The notes beneath the pieces were generated by a model. That model was not told the origin of the DNA and ran no database searches. It saw only the letters and a program-made list of their open reading frames with translations. DNA of 64,000 nucleotides, from contig PYIU01000002.1 of the NCBI GenBank assembly GCA_003415625.1, positions 2,542,001-2,606,000 of the forward strand, written 5' to 3'. Made by a program: the position numbers and the translations under genes. Of the stretch, positions 12,245 through 23,632 are shown piece after piece; within the stretch, counting starts at the first letter, position 1; each line of letters begins with the position of its first letter. The DNA is from Aquanectria penicillioides (taxonomy: Eukaryota > Ascomycota > Sordariomycetes > Hypocreales > Nectriaceae).

Positions 12245-13890
12245 TTAAGCGTCACCCTCCTTCTTGGCAGCCTTCTTCTTGTTCTTGTTCTTCTTGTTAC
12301 CCGTGTTTCGAGCAATAGGCTGCTCCAGGATCTTAAGAATCTCCTCATCCTCAATCTTCTTGTCGGTCTGGAACTTGCTCACGTCAAGAGCAGGGGGAGC
12401 ACCGAGCTTGGTGATACCGTTCTTGGTAATGGCTGTCTCCGTATTAGCATGAGTTCCCGTGTTGGTTTTTTATCCAACACTGCTGTGTTCAGTAGGGTGC
12501 ACTTACCAAAAGTGGTGAGAAGACGAGCGACCTCGCCGTTGTCCTTGTCACCAACCAGCTCGTACTGGCGGAAGACATTGCCTCGGACACACTCAACGAC
12601 ACCAGACTTGGCATCACGTTCGTCCTCCAGCTGTCTCAAGCTGAAGGGGAAGGTTCCAAACTTCTTCTGGACCTCGGAGAGGATCTTGCGGGAGGTAGGT
12701 CGCTTCAAGCCATAGGTCTGATTGGTACGGCGGTGGAGAGTGGCGCGCTGGTCAAGAGTCTTGACTTTGCCGGAGCCCAAGCTGACACCCATCTCAACAC
12801 CCCAAACCTCACCGACCTCGGGAACACCCTCGCCCTTGGTGCCCTCGGCGGGAGCGATGACGATCTTCTTGGTGCTCTCGATATCGTTGCGGTCGAACAG
12901 CCACGAGGTGGTGCTCTCGACCAGGTTGACCTCGTAGGTTTTGGCCACCTTCTCGAGGAGGCTGGTGATCTTAGACTGGGTAGGGGCCTTCTGGGCGGCG
13001 GCCTTGGCCTTCTCCTCCTCGGTGCCCTGAGCCAGCAGACCAGGGGGGATCATCAATCGCAGGAGAAGCTCGTTGGCATAGTGAGTGGCGAGGAGCAGAT
13101 CAGCCTGTCGGCCAGTGACGGGCTCGTCGGCCTTGTCAGCGGCCTTGGCGATGACGGTATCGCAAACGATGGAACCGAAGCCATCGATCTGAGCACCTAG
13201 CTGAATCTTGACGGGCTCTCCCTCCTTGATCTCGAGGCTAGCCTCGCTCTCGTCGGTAGTGAGGGGGGTGTAGGGAGTGACGTATGACGCGGGGGAGACA
13301 GTGGTGGGGTGAGAAAAACCTGTGCAATGTTAGTGGTGGGATGCGATTGAGAGTGAGAAAGATGATGAAGGCATACCCTTGTTGATCTTCTTGCCTCGGT
13401 AGACCTTGGCAATCTCCTCCTCAATCAGCTTGTCACCGGCCTGGCAGAGCTCGACGAACTTGGCACCGGGGACGACAAGCTTGGAGACCTCGGCCAAGAC
13501 CTTCTCAGAGATCTGGGCAGCAGTCTTGTACTTGGTGATGGTGTCGGGGTTACTCAAGGAGTAATCTATGGTAAGAATTGGGTGTTAGTGACCTGTCGCC
13601 ATGTTTACAGTGACGTGATGGTTGCGAAAGAGCAGACAGCAACTGTCTCGGCGCAGAGCTTTAGTGTTTCTGTTGATTTTGGCGGGGCATCGACGAGGGG
13701 CATCCGCATCGGCGCCCGCAGGGCCACCTCCTCCAGCTTTGTAGCGACAGAATTTTGATGGCAAGACAGCGGGCCGCAGCCAGTCGCGGGGGCACGGGCA
13801 CGTGTCCAGCAAAATGGCGAAGGCCGGTGGACAGCGGGACGGCGAGGGCTGAGAGAGAGACTTACCGACAACTTCCTTCGCGTCCGACAT
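12245..13890 (-). CDS. EBP1/PA2G4-family protein (Cdb4-like curved DNA-binding protein)
   Basis: This is a methionine-aminopeptidase (pita-bread) fold protein without expected peptidase activity. Relatives bind RNA, ribosomes or curved DNA (human EBP1, S. pombe Cdb4). Exons: 13866-13890, 13377-13565, 12507-13319, 12245-12432, giving 404 aa, the family's usual length. Visible landmarks are the N-terminal DYSLSNPDTITKYKTAAQI, the LCQAGDKLIEEE helix, GFSHPTTVSP (matching the substrate-loop region), KIQLGAQIDGFGSIV, and a Lys-rich C-terminal tail (NKKNKNKKKAAKKEGDA) typical of EBP1 nucleic-acid binding. Where active enzymes have an Asp metal ligand (KIDxG), this has Gln, which supports a pseudo-enzyme. 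The first coding exon is only 25 nt and is followed by a 300-bp intron. The gene is divergent from SNF5. Confidence 0.9.
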
Positions 13891-15461
13891 GATGGACGTC
13901 GTTTGGTCTGGCTGGTTATGAGTATGGATGGGTATGGGAATGGGTAAGGGTATAGGCAATGGTGGAGGATGGAGGGATGGATGCTCAGAGCAAGTCACAC
14001 AGAGCAAGTGGAATTTACGAGGAGGGGTTTGGGAGGGTTTCGAGGGTTGGTGGAGAGACGACGGGCTGTGGATGGTGGAGGGGTTATTGTATTGTGATTA
14101 GCTGGGTTCGGGGCAAGGAAACTCGCCCCATACATGTTCTGTGTGCGTGTGTGTGTGCTTCTTGTGTGCGTCCATCTTTGTGGGTGTGCGCGCGCCGGTG
14201 TGTGTGTGCGTGCGCCACAGGCTTCGAGCAAGACCAGCATCAGCAACGAATGCATGACCAACCACCAAAACCCACCCTCGCCGAGATAACCTTGCTGGCT
14301 GTACCCCATAATGGTCCGTTTCTTTCTGTCTTGCCGTGCTTCTAAGTAACAGAACTTGTATCGGCGTGAAGCATAGAAGTGCCTTGGTGGAGCGGCCTTT
14401 GTTGTTTTTCGATAGACATGATAGGCTTTGTGTGCTAGGTTAGCTAGAGCTCAGTGTAGCTGAACAATGACTTCATCCAGCCCTACCTAACTGCCGTCTT
14501 GGGAAACCCATGGCTTTTCCCCTCCAATGAGCCAGCCTACCCTAGACTTTGATTAGTTCAACACCAACATTCTACATTTTTCTATTGAAAAAAAAAAAAT
14601 TCAAGTGTGCGATCATCGCTACATTTACGCGCTGTTTAGTACTTTTTATACCATGGTTGCTTATATGTGTATTTTGATTTCCTGCTGCTATTAATTCCAG
14701 CACCTGGTTGACTTTTGTCCCTCTTTTAGGGGGAGGGCCACTTTTTTCCTCCCAAGCTCTCCAAAAACTTAGTACTCCGTAGCTTCACATGAACCAGCAA
14801 AAGCCAACATTCCTGTCTAGTGGTATAAGCAAGCATAACAAGGGCAGCCAATTGCTATTAACACTTGAAAACTACCAGTGAAAGCTTAGAAAACCAAATA
14901 TGTCCAAAGAGAAGCACCCTTCCAAAAAAAACACAATTTTTTTTTTTCAATCACCAAAGAGACAGGAAGCGTGACGTAGACTCCTAACAACCCATTTACA
15001 CCAGTGCATGACGTGCCTGGGCCGAGAAGTAAAGCCACACCTGTGGTGTGCACCGGCTAAGTAGTTGATCACCAGCCACTGCAGAAGGTGGCGCACCATT
15101 ATGTACACAGTACAAAAAGCCCGCCAATATCTGACAGCAAACAAGGTACCGATACACAACACACACTACCCTTCCGACTGACCAAGCAGGAGGTCTCTCT
15201 CTATTCGCGAGCGCGCGGCAGAATCTCTCACTCGCACCTGCACCTGGAAACAAATCCAAGCCTTACTGCCTGGCACCTTTTCTGGCCTCGCGCTGCCACA
15301 CGCCTATCCGCCATCGCCATCCACCATCTGCCCTGCGCCCACCATCTCACTCGACGACTTCCTCCTCGCGTCGCGCATCGAGATTCGAATACCTCGCGTC
15401 CTTGCCCCATCCCGCCATCGTCGCGGCCCTTCCGCTGCGCTGCGACCAGCGCCCATCCGCC
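13891..15461. promoter_or_regulatory. Divergent promoter region between EBP1-like gene and SNF5
   Basis: About 1.6 kb shared by two start codons pointing outward. A GT-rich tract is at 14138-14215, A runs at 14588 and 14925, and a T run at 14937-14947. The last 250 bases before SNF5 are C/T-rich, as expected of a transcription start. No coding or RNA gene is seen. Confidence 0.5.
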
Positions 15462-17646
15462 ATGGCCGCTCCACCCTCCGCGTCCACAGCGGCTGCGATG
15501 GGCCCGGCCTCGACCGCGACGTCTGGCCCCGACAAGGACTCAACCCCCAACTCCGCCGCCAACATGCCCGTTCGCACCAAGGAGTCGTTTGATAAGCTCA
15601 TGGTCGAGCGCTTCATCACCCGCGATGCCATTGCCGCCGCGGCGCTTGGTGGTCAGCTCGAACAGACCCGAAAATCTACTGCTGTCACGCGCGACAAGAT
15701 CCAGGAGTATCGCATGGTCCGCACCGACTATCGCCAATGGTTCCCCCCGAGCAGGCTTTATGGCGAGGGATACAATGGCTTTGCCAATGGGTACACGGAA
15801 AACCAGGCACCCTCCAGGATCGTCTATCCCTCACAGAAGCCCCGACCCGGCCAACGGACCACACCACCCTTGAAGTACAAGCGCAAGGATATGCTGAAGC
15901 AGGCTGAGCAGCACGAGGAGTTGGTTCCCTTACGACTCGAAGTCGAGTGGGACAAGATCAAGCTGCGCGATACCTTCACCTGGAACTTGCACGAGCGACT
16001 CCTGCAGATCGAACTTTTCGCTGCACAGCTGGTCGAAGACATGGGATTGAAACCCCCAGCATCCCAACCAGTATATGAGCAAGTCGTCCAGCAGATGCGC
16101 GAGCAACTCAATGACTTCTACCCGTTTGCTCACTCAGAGGAGGACGCCCTGGACCCTGAGCTACCCTACTCCGCCTACAAGAACGACGAGATGCGAATTC
16201 TTATCAAGCTGAACATCACCATCGGCCAACACACGCTTGTAGATCAGTTTGAGTGGGACATAAATAACCCTGCCAACTCCCCTGAAGATTTTGCGGCCGG
16301 CATGGCAAGGGACCTCTCCCTGTCTGGAGAGTTCACAACTGCCATCGCGCATTGTATCAGGGAACAGACGCAACTATTTACCAGGAGTTTGTATAGCATT
16401 GGCCATCCCTTCGACGGACGACCGATAGAGGATCCCGATCTCGTCAACGCCTTCCTTCAGACCCCTCTGACCGGGGTGTTCCGACCCCAGCAGCAGGCCA
16501 AGGAATACGCCCCGTACCTGTACGAGCTCAGCGAAGCCGATCTGGAGCGGAATGAAACCATCTTCTCCCGTGAGCAGCGACGACAGAAGCGATCCATCAA
16601 CCGAAGAGGCGGCCCCCAGCTTCCCGACCTTCGGGAAAGGCAACGGACCATCCGAACTCTTATTGTATCGTCGGTCCTTCCTGGAGCGGTGACCTCGATC
16701 GACGACAGCCGACTTTATAAGAGGGCTGCCGGCGCCAACAGGAAGCGCATTCCTCGCGATGGCGAGATTTCGGAGTCGGATGAAAGCGAAGATTCGGCCC
16801 CTGAGTCTCCCGCTCCTTCGCAAATCACTGGTGGCACAGCCCGAACACGGGGTATGCGTGGGGCTGCATCGGCAGCGCAGCAACGGATGGCCAACATTGG
16901 TCGTTCGGAGACTCCTGAAGCTGGTTCCGTGTCACACCATCACGAGACCCGGACGTCTCGCCGCTTTAGAGAGGAGACGGAGGACCCGACACATTTGTTG
17001 GTGACGCTGAAGGTGAACAAGGAAAAGCTGAAGAGGCTGATGAAGGGCGATTACCGCGATCTGAGAACGCCATCTCAGACTCCAGTTCCCAACCCGCGCG
17101 CCAGCAGCGTTTCTGCACCCGCCAAATCCATGCCTCCGCCGCCACCTACACCTTCAGCCTCTACTCCTCAACCTCCCCAGAGCAGCTCGACTTTCCCCCT
17201 GGCCAGATTGGTCGTCTACCAGCCCCCCCGCCTGTCCCCGGACAATCACCCCCACCAGCTGTAAGTGCAATTGCTTCCAACTCTATCAGCATTGGTATTG
17301 ACAATAATTCTTTCTTTAGCCTCCACCACCCGAGTGGCTTATCAACGCCCTCAAGCAACTAGAAAAACAGTATCCCAATGGCGACAAGTTCGAAGCCATT
17401 ATGAAGTACTCGTATCTGGATCCTGCCACCGAGCTCCCTATCCAGGGCCAGCCGCTTCCCGAGGGCGTCAAGTTCGCCTGGCTACCTCGAATTCGCTGCC
17501 TCGACTGTACCACCAAGCTGTACACTCCCGGCCCAGATATGACAGCTCAGAAGTTCGAGGCCCATCTAAAGTTTTCGGGTCACCGCGAAAAGGTTCGGGT
17601 GCGTCTTGCTCAAGAGGCTGCAGCGGCATCAAATTCGACCTCATAG
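15462..17646 (+). CDS. SNF5: SNF5/SMARCB1-family chromatin-remodelling subunit, one apparent frameshift
   Basis: Core subunit of the SWI/SNF-type remodelling complex; its paralogue Sfh1 of RSC is the alternative. Exons: 15462-17260 and 17320-17646. Two SNF5 repeats span about 153-310, with LRLEVEWDKIKLRDTFTWNL in the first and LKLNITIGQHTLVDQFEWDI in the second. A disordered acidic and Pro-rich stretch follows. The second exon encodes a Trp/Leu helix, then CLDC and, further on, HLKFSGH, a possible CCHH zinc-binding unit. Near 17180 the frame must shift by one missing base. Upstream the frame is good to PQPPQ; downstream the good frame reads QLDFPPGQIGRLP and is the one matching exon 2. With one base restored (cag repeated three times would do) the protein is 708 aa. 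Start ATG 15462 is chosen; the frame upstream has only TTG. Confidence 0.85.
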
Positions 17647-18521
17647 GCCGAGATGTATCCTGCTCATGGGTGTTCTCATTGCTCTGACGAGAGGGCGGAG
17701 ACGAGGTTGCTGACGTAGCTTCCTGTAATTCGTCCTTCACCCTGTGCTGTTTTGGCCTGCAACGTAGAGACGAAGAAAGATGCCGTGCAAGACAAAGGGG
17801 CGTTCTTCTGTTATTTCCTTATCAAACTTGTCATGGAAAGCAAAACTTGTACATAACCATTAGTGCCGTGGGGAAGAATTGGGCGATTGGACGAGGAGGA
17901 AACGAAACGGTGGCCGAAGGAGGGGAATGGATCCCCCCTTGCCGTCCGAGGTTGGTCTATTTTCTGGAGTCTTTGTCTGGAGACGGGGGAGGGTTTCAAA
18001 ACCATATGTATAGCTGGGTTAGGACACAAAACTATTTAAAGCGTTGTCCAGTCAGCCTCATGAAGAAAGCATCTCACGTATGAGCAAACATGGTTCCCAG
18101 GTCTCCAGGTCCCCCCCCCCCCCCCCAACTGGTGAATCACTGGATCGACGTCAAAATGGAACAGAACATAACAAAACAAAACAGTGCCACACTAGGAAAC
18201 ACACTTTGACATTTTTTTTTTGTTCTTTTCATAACCACGGGACGAGAAAGTGGGTATAAGAAAGTAAGTAAATACAAGGGTCTCCAGACTCCGCCCGACA
18301 TCAAAGCAGACAGGCCGTCCGCATATGCCCAGTCATTGTTACCTCCTTCATTGGGCCTATATAAGCAGAACAGGGCAACACAATAAAACAAGAGCCCCCG
18401 CCCCGACAAGCTTTCCATACCCGCCAAGAACCAGTTTCAAACCGACCTGGTTGTAAACCTCTGCTTTTCCCCTCTCAAACGTACACGAACCCATCTTTGC
18501 TGCTACATTTGCTGCTTTTGA
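17647..18521. other. Convergent intergenic region (3' ends of SNF5 and PDS5)
   Basis: Both genes end here. A C run lies at about 18111-18126 and there are A-rich and T-rich stretches, the latter near 18211. The region probably holds both 3' UTRs. The long plus-strand open frame starting at 18497 is antisense to the acidic tail of PDS5 and is not a gene. Confidence 0.5.
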
Positions 18522-21500
18522 TTACTCGTCGTCGCTATCCACGTCCATGTCGTCCTTGCCCCTGCGCGACCTCGCCGACCGGGAAGCACGTACACCAGCC
18601 TTTGCAGCCGGCACTGCGGCCTTGCCCTTCGAGGCAGCGGCCTTGCGTCCATTGGACTTTGCGGGCTCCGACGCCGACTCTTCTTCCTCGGATTCAGGAG
18701 CCTCGTCGTTGTCCTTGGCTGGCTCGTCGTTTCCCGACTCTGCGCCGCTTTCCTCTTCATCACCGTCCTCATCCGAAGGCGCATCAGAGAGATCTGAGTC
18801 TTCATCAGAGTCGCCATCATTCTCATACTCCCACTCAGCCACACCCTCCAGCATCTCTGCCTCGTCCTCTTCATCGTCCCGCTCGGTGTAAACAGACACC
18901 TTGTGAGCACGGCCACTGCGGCGGCGTTCGCCGGCGGGCGGCAAGTCCTTGGAAGCCCTGACCTTTTTGGGCTTCTTGGGCTTCTTAGCCTTTACCTTCT
19001 TGCCCTCGCGCTTCTCACGAATCACAGTCTTGATTTGGGTTCTAGCTCGCTTCGAGGGAGGATCATGGCGCTCACCCATGGACTTGCGTTTCTGGAGGCG
19101 TATGTTAGCTACGGAACGGCTAAAAGATCAGAAATGCGACATACCTTCTTGCGATCAAGGGCCCTGATGAGATCATCGAGCTTCTCATCCAGCTCCTCTG
19201 GAATATATTGCTTCTTGGCAATTTCTTGCGCTACCTCGCTGGATGGAAGCGCCTGGTAGAGGCCAGTTGGGAGACCGACCTTGCCTGGCCAAGCCTGGAA
19301 AACCCAGTTCCTCTTCTCTTGCCACTTCCGAACGACAGCCTGCGCGAGATCACTCAAGACGTAAAGTCTTTCGCTCTTTTCGGGGCTGATACCATCTCGT
19401 GTCTGCTTGACTCTCTCCGCGTACTTGTAAATCAGGGAAATGTTATCCTCGGTAGCCACGGCGCCGAGGTAAAATAGGAAATAGTTGGCAAAGTCTGCCA
19501 GGTCATTCTTATCCGGACTGTAGTCGGGGTGGTGCGCCAACAAGGGAATCAGTCTGCCCATCATGGCCTCCATGATCTGCCTCTTGCTCTCCTCGTAGTA
19601 CCGCGCCCGTGATCTGAGCCAAGTTTCCACCCGACTTTTCAGGTCTGCTACCGGCTCAAAGGCGACTAGGAAGAGGATGGTGTAGAACCTCGCTCTCAAG
19701 CGTCCTCTGGTGAGATAGTTCTGGAGCTTCTCCATAAAACGGCGGCGAACATTAAGCTCGCTGTCTTGGACAAGCTCTGCTAGTTTGTTGAAGTTTGCGG
19801 CGTCAAACTGATCATCATACTTTCTGACAGTGCAGAGCTTCAAGATTAGTTGACCGGCGAGAAGTCGGAGGCGTTTCTTGTGAGCCAATGGCGTGTCCTT
19901 GACCTTGCAAAATTCTCCCTCCATCAGGACAATGGTTTTCAGTAGCTTGAAAATAGGCTTGACTCGTTCACTGGCATCGGCATCTTGCTCAGTTGCAAGC
20001 GCCTGGTTGACCATGGTCTTGAGAGAGAGGCATTTTGCTTGCAGCTCCTCATTCATATCGGCGTCCTCGACCCAGGAAGCCTTGGAATCTTCGTCTGTGC
20101 GAACTTGGCCAAGAATCTTCTTGATAGTCAACTCGCGAATAGCATCATCGAAATCCACCGTAACCGTGGGGGCAAGTCGCTCCAGCTGGCTGACTGCAGC
20201 TAACCGGTTGAGGAAGTGAGACGACCCATAATCCCAGTCCTTCATGACCTTTTGTAGAAGGTTTGTAGCAGTCACCTTGCTCTTGTCATCGTTCTTGGCG
20301 AGCAGGATGTTCACGGCATACTTTGCAGCCCTGGCGGGCGATCCGTAAAGTGCATAATCCATGAGCACCTGGATAAACTTCCTGTCGTAATTGATGTCGT
20401 TGGGATATCTCTTCGAGTAGGACGAGTATGCCTTGAGGATATCCACCACAGTCGGGTCATTAGCTCGGCTATCTGATGGTACCTGGTCGATGATCTCCTT
20501 ACGGAGGTTCTCTGAGTGCGCCTTGAAAAGGTCCGGGTTTCGCTGTGAGATGTCATTGAGTACCTCGTGGGCAACTACGGCGAAGCCCTCCTTGTCATTC
20601 TTGGAGTAATCCATAATGGTCGAGAGGTGGCTGCGGTTGAACATGAGGGAGCTGGAGCGATAGAGGAGGGGGATGAGCGTGTCCAGGCAGCCCGCTGCGG
20701 AGCTGGTTTGGATCTTGACGATGAGTTCGTTGATGGCTCTTCGTACAGTCTTGAAGTCACTGTCAGAACCGATGGTGAATTTCATGAGCTGGTAGTTGCG
20801 ACGCTCATTGAGCTTCGCAAACTTATGCAGGTCGGCCCGGACCTTGAGTGGATCGGGAAAGAATGTGCCGAACCACTGTAGGGTCTTGTTCAAACCAGCC
20901 TTGACCTTTTCCTCGTTTCCATCGATGACACCTCCGTTGTACGCCTCACACTGTTGAATGAACACGGTCACGCCCTTGGCCACTTGGGGTTGACGAGCCT
21001 GCATGGCGAAGAATGCTTTCTTGGCAGGGGCATCGAGTGACTTCAACATTAGCAGGATTCTTTCAGCGCGGATCCTGTCCTGATCAGCCTGGCTCCCACT
21101 GGACTGCCCTTGAGACTGAGAAGACCCAACAGCCTTCTGGCTCTTTCCTTTGACCAGGGGGTACTTGAGTGGGATGAGGCACTCAAACATAACTCGATCT
21201 AACAGGATGTTGAGATCAGGGTCATTGGCATAGAATACGTTGATGATGCGAGATGGAACACCGCTTAGGCAAGCGGTGACGGCCTCTTGACCTTCAGCAA
21301 GTTCTCCAGCGCCCACGGCCCATAGCTTTCCCAGGAGAACCATGGCATCAACGCGAACCGCAGGCTTTCGGTCTCGGCAACGGTCGGCCAGACTGGCAAA
21401 GATGGACCCTTCCTTTTCAACCCCACCAGTGGCTCCGAGTTTAGTGATGATATCCCGGAAATCGAAGAGCTCGATAGCCTTGACGGCGGCCAACCGGACC

Positions 21501-23074
21501 TTCTCTTCGCTGTCGTTCAGTTTATCACCGAGGCCCTTTATGAGCTCACTCTCCTCTTCTCGACTCAAGCCGATACCGCCGGCGGATGTGGATAGAATAT
21601 ACCCCACTGCGGAGACCCATGCGGCACGGATGGTGCCTGTCTTGTCGTTTCTTCGCCCGACGAAGTTGCGAAAGGCCACAGAATGAGTTTGTGCAAAGGA
21701 TTGGGGCGAATAAGGCTTTGTCAGGACATTCTCCTCGCCGGCATTCGTTGGTGTATCGTCGAGAAGTCTGAGAGTAGGGTACGCAGCAGGATCCAGCACT
21801 GGGGGTGGAGGCGGTCCTGCGGCACCAATTCCGGAGACCATATCTCCAATGGCCTCAGTGGCAATCTGGCGCAGGTGGACATTGTCTGCTGAGAGTTCGG
21901 CCTCGATTTGAGGGATGACATTGAGAAGCACGGCAGGAGCAGCTCGCCACAGTTCTCGAATAAGAAGATGGGCCTGGCGCAGGCTCTTCAGATCAGCGTC
22001 TGAAGGCCCAGAAGCTCCGTCTTCCTCGTCAGAATCATCTCCCTGTCGGTAGCCGTTGGACTTTGTCGCGAACCGAGAGGCATTGAGAATAACGTCGCTG
22101 AAGTACTGGCTCACATAGCGAGCCATCTTGTCTGAGCAGCCGTTGCAAATGTTTTTGGCCATGACATACGCCGGAGGCTCAGTCTTTACCAAGAGGGTGG
22201 ACTGGTTGCCATTCTGTTCCCGATTTCGGTTTCCTCCAGGAGGGGCAGCCCTCAAGAACTGACTGATAATTGCGTCAATGACCGAAGCTGACACGCTGCC
22301 TGACTCATCGATCAACTGCATGAGCATCTCGGTTAGGTGGATTTCGACATCCTTGGCTACTTGCTCTTCGGAGGCAGCTTTAGAGGCGGAAGAAACACCG
22401 TCGAACGTAGAGTTAAAGAGACGCAAGATGAGCTCGTCGGCGCCGTGGACCTCGTTGATGAGCAGAATACTCTTGACGTCGGTTAGAGACATCAAAACGT
22501 ATTTGTGCTGGCTGTCGTAGGGGTTCGTCGGATCGTGAAGAGCCGGCAGAATGTCTTTGATGAACATGGTAAACATCATCTGTGATTTTTCACGTTAGCT
22601 GAGACGTCGAGAGGAGCCTTGGGGGGGGGGGGGGGGCATCATTGACACGGACTTTGAGCTGGTCGTCTGTGAAAGGGGCGTCAGGCACGTAGAGTCGCAG
22701 AATGTCGACCAAGCAGCACGCGGTGTACGCCCTGACACCACGGTCCTTGTGCTGCAGGAGGTTGCGATGACCCAACTTGGGAGCAACGCCCTTGAGAGAT
22801 TCGAGATCAGTCGCGCCCTGGTCAAGGTCTGCAAGCTCTTTGGACAGGCGCTCTAGACGACCGAGAAGCGTGCCGGTGGGAATTGGTTTGGCAGGGCGCC
22901 ATGAGAGCTCCTCGTCGAACTCTAGGCTGCGCTGTTCCCCTCCTCCTCCTGTTCGGAGCCCTGCTCACGGCCCTCGAGCTCAGGGTCCTGTTCTGGCTGA
23001 TCCTGCTCCATGACCTCCTCCTCCTCCTCCTCGACCTCGACGGGCTTCTCAACGCGTGCGCGACGGCGCGCCAT
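18522..23074 (-). CDS. PDS5: Sister-chromatid cohesion regulator PDS5 (BimD/Spo76 family), one apparent frameshift
   Basis: Cohesin-associated HEAT-repeat protein needed to keep sister chromatids together. Family members include A. nidulans BimD and Sordaria Spo76. Exons: 22653-23074, 19145-22579, 18522-19091. The N-terminus is Glu-rich, followed by the conserved LSWRPAKPIPTGTLLGRL and RNLLQHKDRGVRAYTACC. The long middle exon is HEAT-repeat sequence throughout (VRLAAVKAIELFDFRDII; FDFRDI is a recognisable Pds5 block). The C-terminus is basic, with KKVKAKKPKKPKKVR-type Lys clusters, then very acidic, ending MDVDSDDE. The first exon has 422 nt, one short of matching phase. On the plus strand the C run at 22937-22940 seems one base short, since the frame ends at a stop just after. 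With that base the length is 1475 aa. The first intron's donor (GTCCGT) is weak. Confidence 0.9.
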
Positions 23075-23570
23075 GGTGTGCGCGATGGCAGAATATCAGT
23101 CTTCTAGGCGTGAGTAGAAAGTACCGAGGCGACGGGGCCGGGCCCGAGGTCTGGTGCGCGGTGTTTTGGGGGAGATGACAGGTGGGTGCGGTGTGCAAAC
23201 GATTGGAGTGGTCGCAGAGGACGGGTCGTGAACGGTGGCGCGCAACAGTTACCGCATCGCATCCGCTGGGGGAAGCAACGATGTGCAAAGGACTCGCGGA
23301 GGGTGGGTCCGAGTTAGGCGTTTGGCAAAAGACCCAAGGGAAGCGCGAAGCCGTGGAAAATTGAGGGGACGTCGCGTCGGTGGATGGATTGCGGAGCGGC
23401 GAGCTTTGGGGAGGGAGGATGGGAGAGATGGGAGAGATGGGAGAGATGGGAGATGGGAGATGGGAGATGGTGGTGATAAGCGGAGGAGAAGGCGTGTGCG
23501 GTACGGTGCGCTTTGCTTTGCGTGTTCGCCCTTGCAATGTAAATTTACCGCCGGTACCTCCGCCAGTGGC

Positions 23571-23579
23571 GGCGGCGGC

Positions 23580-23623
<44 letters not shown>

Positions 23624-23632
23624 CAGCAGCAA
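23571..23632. repeat. GGC/GCA trinucleotide repeat in the PDS5 upstream region
   Basis: A few GGC units are followed by about 16 GCA units, with a single interruption (gcatca) near the right end. It lies about 500 bases upstream of the PDS5 start codon. Read in frames it gives poly-Ala, poly-Ser or poly-Cys, but no gene context supports translation. Confidence 0.9.

Noticed and set aside
11954..12715. Plus-strand open frame of 253 codons
   Set aside because: It runs antisense through two exons and an intron of the EBP1-like gene and has no domain of its own.
18497..18961. Plus-strand His/Pro/Arg-rich open frame
   Set aside because: It is antisense to the acidic PDS5 C-terminus. The composition is that expected from complementing Asp/Glu/Ser codons.
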